A program made the translations under genes and the position numbers. From Ancylobacter dichloromethanicus (GTDB lineage: Bacteria; Pseudomonadota; Alphaproteobacteria; Rhizobiales; Xanthobacteraceae), in contig NZ_JAHBGC010000009.1 in assembly GCF_018390645.1 (NCBI RefSeq), positions 1-64,000 of the forward strand: a DNA stretch of 64,000 nt, written 5' to 3'. Positions within the stretch are counted from its first letter, which is position 1, and each line of letters starts with the position of its first letter. The notes beneath the pieces were generated by a model that was not told where the DNA came from, searched no databases, and saw nothing but the letters and a program-made list of their open reading frames with translations. Below are positions 8,152 to 15,775 of the stretch, in pieces.

Positions 8152-8721
8152 ATGACGGACAAAACCAGCGTGAAACAAATCGAGCCCTTCGCCCATCCCG
8201 CCGCGCAGGCGGCGATCGGCGTTGAGGGCGGCACTACGGGCTGGAAGGGCGAACTGCTCCACATCCATATCGCCCCCGCCGCCAGTTACGAGATGGAGGA
8301 ACTCAGCAAGGCGACATGCGTCGCCGGGCGCGGCATCGAGGGGGACCGTTACTTTCTGGGGACCGGCACCTATTCACCCCGGCCGGATGTGCGCGAGATC
8401 ACGCTTATCGAGCAAGAGGCGCTCGACGCCCTTGCGCGCAACGATCCGCCCCTTCAGGAGGGCCCGGTGGTGCTGGCACCGGAGGAACATCGCCGCAATC
8501 TCACCGTGCGCGGGGTGCCGCTTAACCATCTGGTGGGCCGGCGCTTTCGCGTCGGCGAGGTGATCCTGCGCGGGGGGCGCCTCAATTTTCCCTGCAAATA
8601 TCTCGAAAACCTGCTCGATCGCCCGCTCTTCCTGCCGCTTTACAACCGCTCCGGCCTCAATTGCGGCATCGAGAAGGGGGGCACGATCCAGCCGGGTGAT
8701 GTTATCGAGTTATTGGACTAG
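8152..8721 (+). CDS. MOSC-domain protein
   Basis: 189 residues. MOSC domains bind the molybdenum cofactor and occur in YiiM, YcbX and mARC, which reduce N-hydroxylated compounds, and in the C-terminus of Moco sulfurases. A GRGIEGDRYF segment (about residues 60-69) and the cysteine of FPCKYLE (about 166-172), the likely molybdenum ligand, fit the family. The stop is followed at once by the ferredoxin-reductase gene. In other bacteria MOSC and this reductase type occur as one fused protein, so the two products probably work as an electron-fed molybdenum reductase. Substrate unknown. Confidence 0.85.
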   Translation: MTDKTSVKQIEPFAHPAAQAAIGVEGGTTGWKGELLHIHIAPAASYEMEELSKATCVAGRGIEGDRYFLGTGTYSPRPDVREITLIEQEALDALARNDPPLQEGPVVLAPEEHRRNLTVRGVPLNHLVGRRFRVGEVILRGGRLNFPCKYLENLLDRPLFLPLYNRSGLNCGIEKGGTIQPGDVIELLD

Positions 8722-8724
8722 GTG

Positions 8725-9669
8725 ATGAGTGACCGTCTAATCATGAAATTGCGGGTTGTCGGCGCAAAGCTGACGACCCCGGACGTTCTGGTGCTTGACC
8801 TGCGGCATCCCAAGCGGCCGGCGCTTCCAGCATGGACGGCCGGCGCCCATGTGGACGTCATGGTGCCGGGCGGTGTCCGCCAGTATTCTCTCTGGGGAGA
8901 CCCGGAAGATCGCAGCCGTTACCGTATCGCGGTCAAGCGCGAGACGGCCGGGCGTGGCGGCTCGAAATGGCTCCATGAGCACGCGACAGAGGGCCTGGAG
9001 CTTCACGTCTCCGCTCCCCGCAATCATTTCGATCTTGATGGGCAGGTCAGGCCATGTGTGCTGGTGGCCGGCGGGATCGGCATAACGCCGATCTTCGCCA
9101 TGGCCCGCGCGCTAGCAGCCGTCGGGGCGGATTTCACCCTTCACTACTGCGCCAGGAGCGCGGCTGAGGCGCCGCTTCTCGACGACGTCAGGTCGGTGTG
9201 TGGCGACCGTCTGACGACATGGTTCTCGCAGGAGGGCCGGCGCCTCGATGTGAACGCGCTTCTCGCCCAGTCGGCCGGCGCCGAGCTTTACGTCTGCGGC
9301 CCGTTAGGCCTGACGGCGGCGGTGGAGACCGCGATCGACGCCCAGGGCTTTCCCGTGGAGCGCTACCATCGGGAACATTTCGCCGCCCCGTCGGGTGCCG
9401 GCTTCGTCCCGGAGGCTTTCGAGGCGATCATCGCCTCCACCGGCCGCACGCTCCATGTTCCCGCCCACCGCACCTTGCTTGAGGTGCTCCGGGACAATCA
9501 CGTCGTGCGTGGTTCCTCCTGCGAGATCGGCGTCTGTGGTTCGTGTGAGTGCGACTACCTCAGCGGCGACGTGATCCATCGCGACGCGGTCCTTGGCCTG
9601 AAGGCCCGAGGCGCGCGCCTCATGCCTTGCGTCTCTCGGGCCAGAGGTGTCTTGATACTCAATCTCTGA
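8725..9669 (+). CDS. Phthalate dioxygenase reductase-type flavoprotein with C-terminal 2Fe-2S domain
   Basis: About 314 residues in three parts. The flavin-binding barrel has RQYSL at about 52-56 (flavin phosphate motif). The NAD(P)-binding domain has GGIGITP at about 116-122 and a CGP near 191-193. The plant-type ferredoxin domain has cysteines in CEIGVCGSC and a fourth cysteine 27 residues later in MPCVSRA. It passes electrons from NAD(P)H to an iron-sulfur cluster and on to a partner oxidoreductase. No Rieske oxygenase is encoded nearby, so the adjacent MOSC protein is the likely partner. A GTG three bases upstream (8722) is an alternative start directly after the MOSC stop. Confidence 0.9.
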   Translation: MSDRLIMKLRVVGAKLTTPDVLVLDLRHPKRPALPAWTAGAHVDVMVPGGVRQYSLWGDPEDRSRYRIAVKRETAGRGGSKWLHEHATEGLELHVSAPRNHFDLDGQVRPCVLVAGGIGITPIFAMARALAAVGADFTLHYCARSAAEAPLLDDVRSVCGDRLTTWFSQEGRRLDVNALLAQSAGAELYVCGPLGLTAAVETAIDAQGFPVERYHREHFAAPSGAGFVPEAFEAIIASTGRTLHVPAHRTLLEVLRDNHVVRGSSCEIGVCGSCECDYLSGDVIHRDAVLGLKARGARLMPCVSRARGVLILNL

Positions 9670-10052
9670 TCAGGCGGAGCGTCCTTTGAGCGGACAGGAG
9701 CCGCGGTTGGCGGGTGATTGTTCGGACCTGCTGCCGCGCATCCGCCGCACGCGGGCGGCCTGAGGTTGCTGATGCTGCCGGCGGCCGCATTGCCAATCAC
9801 GATGCGCCGTGCACACGAGGTGGGCGGCCGGGGTGATGCGAGTGACATCCAGTGCTGTCGCCCATCGATCAATTTCCTAAGCGTACGGCAAAGCCCACGC
9901 GACGAGTGACGGCGCATTCCGGCGGCTCGGACGGATTGGTGATTTCCACGTTTGATACGCCCAGTTCCGCAGGTTCGCCGGCGCAGCTACAATCTATCGG
10001 TGCTATCTTCCTGCCCACAGGCGCGGATCGTCCGCGAGCATGGGAGCTGTTC
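9670..10052. other. Intergenic region, no gene seen
   Basis: 383 bp between the reductase gene and the small membrane protein gene. Short open frames on both strands have no recognisable content. A GC-rich stretch near 9735-9790 has partial dyads but no T-run, so a terminator was not assigned. Confidence 0.5.
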
Positions 10053-10386
10053 ATGCTGGTCGATTCCCTTTTGTCGCAGGTGCTGATCGCCTTGGGGGGG
10101 CGGGGCGGCCGCGGAGCTTCTGCATTGGTATGCTCTGTCCCGCAAACCAGGCGAGGTCGAGAAGTACAAAGTCCATCCGATCTACTGGATCACCACCGCC
10201 GGCATGGTCGTTCTCGGCGGGTTAATGCCCGTTTTGTACCTGGAGGGTGCGGCCTCTGCCCTGCTCTGCTTCCATCTCGGTGCCGCCACTCCGGTGATCG
10301 TGCAGAAGCTCATCGCCAACGTTCCGGAAGCAGCGGCCAGACAGGGTCCGGGCGAACCGACCCTGCGGCGCTTCTTTCGCTGGTAG
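10053..10386 (+). pseudogene. Small membrane protein upstream of caspase-like gene, apparent frameshift
   Basis: Frame one starts with ATG at 10053 (MLVDSLLSQVLIALGG) and meets a run of seven Gs at 10094-10100. If one G is ignored, the protein continues as AAAELLHWYALSRKPGEVEK and on to a stop at 10386, about 110 residues in all. At least two hydrophobic segments follow (around GMVVLGGLMPVLYLEGAA and ALLCFHLGAATPVIVQ). It ends 6 bp before the caspase-like gene, so the pair probably formed an operon. The shift may be a real mutation, a sequencing error in the homopolymer, or slippage. No family recognised. Confidence 0.6.
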
Positions 10387-10392
10387 CTCGCC

Positions 10393-11970
10393 ATGGAGCA
10401 GCTGGGCAGCGTGCTGTTCATCGCCTTGGACGGCGATCCGCCGGCCGGGCTGGATCTCGATCAGTTGCCAGACGTATCGGCGGTCGCCGCGAGGGTCAAG
10501 GCGGCCTTCGAATCCTTCATGGCTCCGTCAGCGACCTTCGCTGCCGGCTGTGACGGTGAGGTCATCCCGCCGGAGGCTGGGCTATTCCTCGTCTACGCCT
10601 TCGGTCATGCATGGCTGTCGGCGGGCGAGCCGCAGACGGCGATCAAGGCCGGCTCCGGAAGCCGGCTGCTCGTGGCGGATGAACTCCTCCGGTGGCTCGT
10701 GCCGGCGGCGGCTGCCGATCGCACGATCCTTTTTCTTGATTGCTGCCATTCCGCGGCATTCGACAGTTATGTCGCGGAACCCCACATTCCCCGCCTCATC
10801 GTCTATGCCTGCGGGCGCGACGAGAAGGCCATCTCGCTGCATGGTGATCAGGCGAGCCGGCTCAGCTTGGCCCTTGGGCGCGAGTTGACGCCGCGCGCGG
10901 CGCCCCTGTTCAGACCGCAGCTGTCCCGATCGACGCCGGTCGACCTCGTTCATGCCGTCGGCGAGGTCGCGAGGTATCTCGATCGGAATACGGTGCTGAC
11001 CGGCCAGACGGTCGACTACCGCATGAATGGCCGCGCGATCCTCCTAGGTCGAAGCCATCATGCTGCGGCAGGCGGCCGTGAAGGAGCTGTTGCCAAGATC
11101 CGCGGCATCCTGATTGCCGGCGGGGCCACGGCAGCGATCGTGCTGGTGGGTCTTGGCTGGTTCTATTGGAGCCATGTGCTCATCGAGATCGACCTCGCTG
11201 GCCTGCCAACAATCGCGAAGGATATCCGCGTCGCCGCGAGCGAGGAAGATCCCTCCACCAACGGCAGCCGGGTGTTTGACGAACGCGGAGTCAGCGGCAA
11301 CCGCGTGCGCGTGTGGGCCCCGGCTTCAAATGTGCTGATACGAATCGAAGGTCAGTATGCGGACGGCAGCGACCGTGCTTTGGCCTTTCATCTGGATGTA
11401 CAGCGGGGCTTCGATCCACGCACGAAGATGGTGTCGCTGGCCCTGCCACCCGCGACCGCCGTCACCGCCCATCCGGGGATGGCCTTCGTTCCGGCAACCA
11501 CCTGGTTCCATGGATTGGACAGCGAATCCCAAGCAAACGAGAGCTCCTATTGGATCGATATCCGCCCACCGACGGTTGCCTCCTACCTCGATGTCGCTCG
11601 ACGACTTATGAGCGAAGGCAAGATGGAACCGTATGATTCCTATATTCTGCAGGCAATCGACCATCGGCTACGTCAGCCCGATCGAGTTCGAGCGGGAGGT
11701 GGGATTAGCTTAACTGCGCGTCCACGAAACCGGCAGCAGGCCAGAGCGGCCGATCCTCATCCCCGCTTCCGCCATGTCCTGGCGATGGAGAGCCACGAGA
11801 TCGCGGAAGCGCTTCACGTCACGCGACTTGCGTGTAACGGCGGGCTCCCGTCGTTCGATGCGGGGCTCCATGCGGGGCGCCCGTGCCTCGGCATCCCTGC
11901 GGCGCCGGAACGTCTCGCCGACATGCGGACCGTTCCGACGGATCCGGGCTCTCCAGGAGCCGGATTTTAG
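10393..11970 (+). pseudogene. Caspase-like protease fused to FGE-like (C-type lectin) domain, 3' end lost
   Basis: Residues 1-225 look like a peptidase C14 (caspase/metacaspase) domain: a candidate catalytic histidine in VYAFGHA (H72) and the cysteine dyad in LFLDCCHS (C117/118). A membrane helix follows (about 237-262), then an extracytoplasmic or linker domain. From about residue 358 (HPGMAFVPATTWFHG, then YWIDIRPPTVASYLDVARRL) the sequence resembles the start of formylglycine-generating-enzyme/sulfatase-modifying domains. The match ends near residue 433. After residue 451 the frame is antisense to the integrase repeat and carries no meaning, so most of the FGE domain is gone. Caspase-FGE fusions are known as effectors in bacterial conflict systems and as targets of diversity-generating retroelements; no reverse transcriptase is present here. 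Confidence 0.65.
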
Positions 11971-12009
11971 TTTAGGAAGGTGGCCCCTCCGTGTGCGCGG
12001 CGTGTGCAT
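11747..12009 (-). pseudogene. Tyrosine integrase N-terminal fragment (second copy)
   Basis: Starts at ATG 12009, 90 bp from the dusA start, and matches the first 87 codons of the integrase at 1004 with two amino-acid differences (APG/APR and MAEV/MAEA). After GMRIGRS the frame continues with 12 unrelated codons and stops at 11710. Only the N-terminal DNA-binding part remains. It abuts the truncated caspase-like gene, so a deletion removed the end of both. Confidence 0.85.
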
Positions 12010-12145
12010 TCGCGCGTCGCAAAATCGGAAACCGGGGCGTATCGTGGCGAATGCCGACCGCGCACGATACGACCCGACGCTTTGAAGTCACAAAAATAAT
12101 GTCGAAAAATCAATCATTTAGATTCTCCGTAGCGCCTATGATGGA
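11747..12145. repeat. Right copy of 399-bp direct repeat
   Basis: Partner of 742-1140. It covers the integrase fragment, the gap and the first codons of the intact dusA. Homologous recombination between the copies would excise an 11,005-bp circle and leave one dusA-integrase junction. Confidence 0.93.
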
Positions 12146-13100
12146 CTGGACCGACCGGCATTGCCGGGCGTTCCACAGGGTGCTCTCGCGCCGGGCGCTG
12201 CTCTATACCGAGATGGTGACGGCGAATGCGGTGATCTTCGGCGACCGCGAGCGGCTGCTGGGTTTCTCGCCGGCCGAGCATACGCTGGCGGTGCAGCTCG
12301 GCGGCTCCGACCCGGCGGCGCTGGCGAAGGCGGCGGCGATCTGCGCCGAATGGGGCTATGACGAGATCAACCTCAATGTCGGCTGCCCCTCGGACCGCGT
12401 GCAGGGCGGCAATTTCGGCGCCTGCCTGATGCGCGACCCGGCGCTGGTGGCGGCCTGCGTGGCGGCGATGAAGGCGGCGGTGGCGCTCCCCGTCACCGTC
12501 AAATGCCGCATCGGCGTCGACGAGCAGGACCCGGAGATCGCGCTCGACGCGCTGGCCGACGGCGTGCTGGCGGCGGGCGCGGACGCGCTCATCGTCCATG
12601 CCCGCAAGGCGTGGCTGGAAGGGCTGTCGCCGAAGGAGAACCGCGACATTCCCCCGCTCGACTATGACCGCGTGCACCGCCTGAAAGCCCGGCTGCCCGG
12701 CGTGCCGGTCAGCCTCAATGGCGGCATCGCCACGCTGGAGGCGGCCACGGCCCAACTCGCCCATGTCGACGGCGTCATGCTGGGGCGCGCCGCCTACCAG
12801 CAGCCGGAACTGCTGCTGCGCGTGGACAGCCTGTTCTTCCGTGAGCAAGACCCGCACGCGGACGCCTTCGCGGCGGTCGTGGCGTTCGAGCCCTATGTCG
12901 CCGCCCATCTCGCGACCGGCGGCCGGCTGCACGACATCACCCGCCACATGCTCGGCCTGTTCACCGGCCGTCCCGGTGCGCGGGCCTACCGGCGCCACCT
13001 CGCGACCGAGGGCGTGAAGCCGGAGGCCGGCCTCGACGTGCTGCGCGCGGCCGTCGACGAGGTGCGCAGGGCCGAGGAGCGGCGCGCGCTGGTGGCATGA
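12099..13100 (+). CDS. dusA: tRNA-dihydrouridine(20/20a) synthase DusA
   Basis: 333 residues. It reduces uridine 20/20a in the tRNA D-loop using FMN and NADPH. FSVAPMMDWTDRH at the N-terminus, NLNVGCPSDRVQGGNFGACL (catalytic cysteine at about residue 100) and LNGGIATLE are diagnostic; length is normal. The ATG at 12099 lies inside the 399-bp repeat; a longer in-frame reading from 11991 runs over the integrase 5' region and is unlikely. The first 16 codons come from the island's attachment site, so integration rebuilt the gene. The TGA overlaps a possible start of the next gene. Confidence 0.95.
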   Translation: MSKNQSFRFSVAPMMDWTDRHCRAFHRVLSRRALLYTEMVTANAVIFGDRERLLGFSPAEHTLAVQLGGSDPAALAKAAAICAEWGYDEINLNVGCPSDRVQGGNFGACLMRDPALVAACVAAMKAAVALPVTVKCRIGVDEQDPEIALDALADGVLAAGADALIVHARKAWLEGLSPKENRDIPPLDYDRVHRLKARLPGVPVSLNGGIATLEAATAQLAHVDGVMLGRAAYQQPELLLRVDSLFFREQDPHADAFAAVVAFEPYVAAHLATGGRLHDITRHMLGLFTGRPGARAYRRHLATEGVKPEAGLDVLRAAVDEVRRAEERRALVA

Positions 13101-13987
13101 AACGGGGCCATCACCCGGTGGCCCGGAGCGAAGGTGCAGGCGGTGGCGTGATGGTGCAGGCAATTCCCCTTGAACAACTGTTGTGGCTGTCCGGCGTGCT
13201 GCTGGTGGCCGGCCTCGCCACCGGCATTCTCGCCGGCCTGTTCGGCATCGGCGGCGGGGCGATCGTGGTGCCGGTGCTCTACGAGGTGTTCGGCGCGGTG
13301 CATGTGGACGATTCCGAGCGCATGCACCTCTCCGTGGGCACGGCGCTGGCCATCATCGTGCCGACGGCGCTGCGCTCCTATTTCGCGCACCGGCGGCGCA
13401 TCAAGGTCGACAACAGCGTGCTGCGGCAATGGGCGGCGCCGTTGATGCTGGGGGTGGTCGCCGGGTCGGTCCTGGCGGCGGTGTCGCCGGACGTGGTGCT
13501 GAAGATCGCCTTCGTGCTGTTCGCGGCGCTGATGTCGTCCAAGCTGCTGTTCGGCCGCGACAGCTGGGTGCTGGCGGACACGCTGCCCGGCCGCGTGCCG
13601 ATGACGCTCTACGGCTTCGGCATCGGCGCCTCGGCGCCGCTGATCGGCATTTCCGGCGGCGGCATCGCCACCGTGGTGCTGACCCTCTACCGGGTGCCGA
13701 TCCACACCGCCATCGCCACCTCGGCCGGGCTCGGGGCGCTGATCGCGGTGCCGGGGACGATCGGCTACATCATCAGCGGCATCCCCCATCTCGACGCCTT
13801 GCCGCCGTTCTCGCTCGGCTATGTCTCGCTGCCGGGGCTGCTGCTGGTGGGCGGCATCGCGACATTCGCCGCCCCGCTCGGGGCGCGCCTCGCGCACGGC
13901 TTCACCAAACGGCAGCTGGAAGTGGGGTTCGGGCTCTATCTGCTGATCGTCGGCCTGCGCTTCGTGGTGGCGCTGATCGCCGAGTGA
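13097..13987 (+). CDS. TSUP-family (TauE/SafE) membrane permease
   Basis: About 296 residues with seven to eight membrane helices and two repeats of the family glycine motif: GILAGLFGIGGGAIVVPVL (about 44-62) and APLIGISGGGIATVVLTLYR. TSUP proteins move sulfite, sulfoacetate or other small organosulfur anions across the inner membrane; substrate here unknown. The ATG at 13097 overlaps the dusA stop (ATGA). A second ATG at 13151 fits the family's N-terminus better, so the true start is uncertain. Confidence 0.88.
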   Translation: MKRGHHPVARSEGAGGGVMVQAIPLEQLLWLSGVLLVAGLATGILAGLFGIGGGAIVVPVLYEVFGAVHVDDSERMHLSVGTALAIIVPTALRSYFAHRRRIKVDNSVLRQWAAPLMLGVVAGSVLAAVSPDVVLKIAFVLFAALMSSKLLFGRDSWVLADTLPGRVPMTLYGFGIGASAPLIGISGGGIATVVLTLYRVPIHTAIATSAGLGALIAVPGTIGYIISGIPHLDALPPFSLGYVSLPGLLLVGGIATFAAPLGARLAHGFTKRQLEVGFGLYLLIVGLRFVVALIAE

Positions 13988-13996
13988 GGCGGCGGG

Positions 13997-14722
13997 CTAT
14001 TCGACCACCTTCGCCCGCATCACCAGCTTCTCGCCGCGAATCTCGAAGCTGGCGAGGCGGGAGAGGAAGGTCATGCCGAGCAGGCTGTGCTTGAGCGTGC
14101 CGGGGCTGGCGATCAGCGCCGGCACGTCGCGCTCCTCGATCGAGCCGGCGATGCCGATGCGGTCCAGCACCACCGCCGCCGCGCGGGCGCGCCCATTGGC
14201 GGTGTCGATGGGGATGTCGTAGCGCAGGAACTCGATCGGCAGGCCGACCGCGACCGCATCCTCGGGCGTCAGCACGACGCTGGAGGCGCCGGTGTCGACC
14301 AGCATCGGAATGCGGTTGCCGTTCACCTCCACCCGCACGTTGAAATCGCCGTCGCGGGCACGCGCCACCTCGACCGCCGGGCCGCCATCCCTGGCCAGCG
14401 GCACGGCATAGCCCGGCGCCAGCTCGGCCAGCACGCGATAGGCGACCGCGTGCAATTCGTAGCGGTAGGTGTAGCCGACCGCCAGCACGGCGAAGATGGC
14501 GAGCCACAGCACGGCGGCCCGCAGCGCCTCGCCGAGCCGGCCGGTGAAGGTGGCGAACACGCTGGCACCGACCACCATGAGCAGCGAGCCGTAGAAGACA
14601 AGCTGCGCCAGATCATTGGCGCCGAGGCCGGCGATGTCGCCGAATCGCGAGGCCCAGAAGATCAGGCCGATCCCGCCGGCAAGGCCGATGACCACGGTCC
14701 ACATCAGGCGGTCGGCGTTCAT
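13997..14722 (-). CDS. Membrane-anchored retropepsin-like aspartic protease (TIGR02281 type)
   Basis: About 241 residues. Three hydrophobic segments (about 7-25, 38-58 and 65-83) precede a single retroviral-type aspartic protease fold with the active-site motif MLVDTGASSVVLT (about 140-152) and a later LLGMTFLSRL block. Alphaproteobacterial members of this clan are membrane-bound, dimeric proteases of uncertain substrate. The start at 14722 overlaps the stop of the upstream DUF1289 gene by 4 bp (ATGA), so the two are coupled. Confidence 0.85.
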   Translation of the reverse strand: MNADRLMWTVVIGLAGGIGLIFWASRFGDIAGLGANDLAQLVFYGSLLMVVGASVFATFTGRLGEALRAAVLWLAIFAVLAVGYTYRYELHAVAYRVLAELAPGYAVPLARDGGPAVEVARARDGDFNVRVEVNGNRIPMLVDTGASSVVLTPEDAVAVGLPIEFLRYDIPIDTANGRARAAAVVLDRIGIAGSIEERDVPALIASPGTLKHSLLGMTFLSRLASFEIRGEKLVMRAKVVE

Positions 14723-14901
14723 CGCACGGCTCCCGCGATGCGGCGGACGGTCAGGCGCGCCATGATGGCGCGTCGCTCGGTTTCGCTGAGCGTTGCCCAC
14801 GCGCCGATCTCCTCCACGGTACGGCCGCAGCCAAGGCAGGTCCGTCCGGCGGCATCCAGCGCGCAGACGGAAATACAGGGGGTGGATATGGCAACGGGCA
14901 T
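14719..14901 (-). CDS. DUF1289 small cysteine-rich protein
   Basis: 60 residues with the DUF1289 signature: an N-terminal TPCISVCALD and a second cysteine pair in CLGCGRTVEEIG, then a Trp and a basic C-terminus. The four cysteines suggest a metal or iron-sulfur site; function is not established. It sits directly upstream of the retropepsin gene, a pairing I have seen described for alphaproteobacteria. The longer frame to 15282 is antisense to cobS and was discarded. Confidence 0.85.
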   Translation of the reverse strand: MPVAISTPCISVCALDAAGRTCLGCGRTVEEIGAWATLSETERRAIMARLTVRRIAGAVR

Positions 14902-14978
14902 TGATTCTGTACGCTCAGGACGGCTGAACCTGCCGCATTTTCCTGTCGATCCGGTTAAGCCGCCGGACGGGAAACGCG

Positions 14979-15761
14979 TCAGCGCGCGAAGATAAGCAGA
15001 CCGATCAGGAAGGCAATCTCGACCAGAAGGGTCGCGGCTCCGGCAACATCGCCGGTCTGCCCGCCGAATTGGGCGCGCGCAAGGCGGACCACGAGGCGGA
15101 AGGCGGCGATGCCGGCCAGCACGCCGCCGACCAGCGCCGGCAGTCCGACCGTGGGGATAACCAGCAGGGCGGCGATCACAAATCCGATGCCGAGCGCGCC
15201 GCATCGGCTCGCGCCACCCGGCACCCCCGCGCTGCGGGCGAGGCCGTCGGCGCGGGCGAAGGGCAGGGCGGCGAGCATCCACAGGCCGGCGAGGCGCGAG
15301 GCGCCGGCGGCGGCCATGAGGCCGGCGGCCGCCGCCAGCGGGCCGAACGCCAGCAGCCCCGCCAGCGCGCCGATGCGCAGGGCGAAGGCGAGGATGAGGG
15401 CGCAGACGCCGAAGGCGCCGACCCGGCTGTCCTTCATGATCTCCAGCCGCCGCGCCACGTCCGCGCCGCCGAGGGCATCGGCAACGTCGGACATCCCGTC
15501 CTCGTGCAGCGCGCCCGATATCGCCACCAGCGTGGCGACGGCCAGCGTGGCGGCGAGGAAGTCGCCGAGGCCGAGCCGATGGGCGATGACCAGCACCAGG
15601 GCGCCGATCAGCCCGAGCAGCGCGCCGGCCAGCGGCAGGGCCGGGCCCAGGCGGTCGAGGTCGGGCGGGCCGTCCGTCGCGGGTTCGGAAGGCAGGCGCA
15701 CCGGCAGGCGCGAGAGAAAGCGCAGCGCGGCCGGCACGTCGGGCAGCACGGGGAGGGGCAT
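14979..15761 (-). CDS. cobS: Adenosylcobinamide-GDP ribazoletransferase (cobalamin synthase)
   Basis: 260 residues, polytopic inner-membrane enzyme. It joins alpha-ribazole (phosphate) to adenosylcobinamide-GDP, the last assembly step of B12. The motif GALHEDGMSDVADALGG (about 84-100) contains the metal-binding HEDG and D-x3-D residues of CobS. The ATG at 15761 follows the bluB stop (15776) by about 15 bp, so bluB-cobS is one leftward unit. It is divergent from cobT, and the three together make and attach the lower ligand. Confidence 0.93.
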   Translation of the reverse strand: MPLPVLPDVPAALRFLSRLPVRLPSEPATDGPPDLDRLGPALPLAGALLGLIGALVLVIAHRLGLGDFLAATLAVATLVAISGALHEDGMSDVADALGGADVARRLEIMKDSRVGAFGVCALILAFALRIGALAGLLAFGPLAAAAGLMAAAGASRLAGLWMLAALPFARADGLARSAGVPGGASRCGALGIGFVIAALLVIPTVGLPALVGGVLAGIAAFRLVVRLARAQFGGQTGDVAGAATLLVEIAFLIGLLIFAR

Positions 15762-15775
15762 GTGGCGTTTTCCGT

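Larger units (their letters stand above)
1094..12145. mobile_element. Degraded genomic island inserted in the dusA 5' end
   Basis: The element is bounded on the left by a dusA 5' stub and on the right by intact dusA, inside a 399-bp direct repeat. It carries an integrase fragment at its right end. The cargo is a quinone reductase, a LysR regulator, an XRE-cupin regulator, a TRAP transporter operon with RidA, MOSC and ferredoxin reductase genes, and a truncated caspase-like/FGE gene. A second integrase left of 1004 implies that another island of the same type continues beyond the window. With both integrases broken, the island would need help in trans, or homologous recombination between the repeats, to leave. 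Confidence 0.75.

Noticed and set aside
9555-9917. Minus-strand frame over the reductase 3' end and intergenic gap
   Set aside because: Overlaps the ferredoxin domain of the reductase; the non-overlapping part has no ribosome site and no motif.
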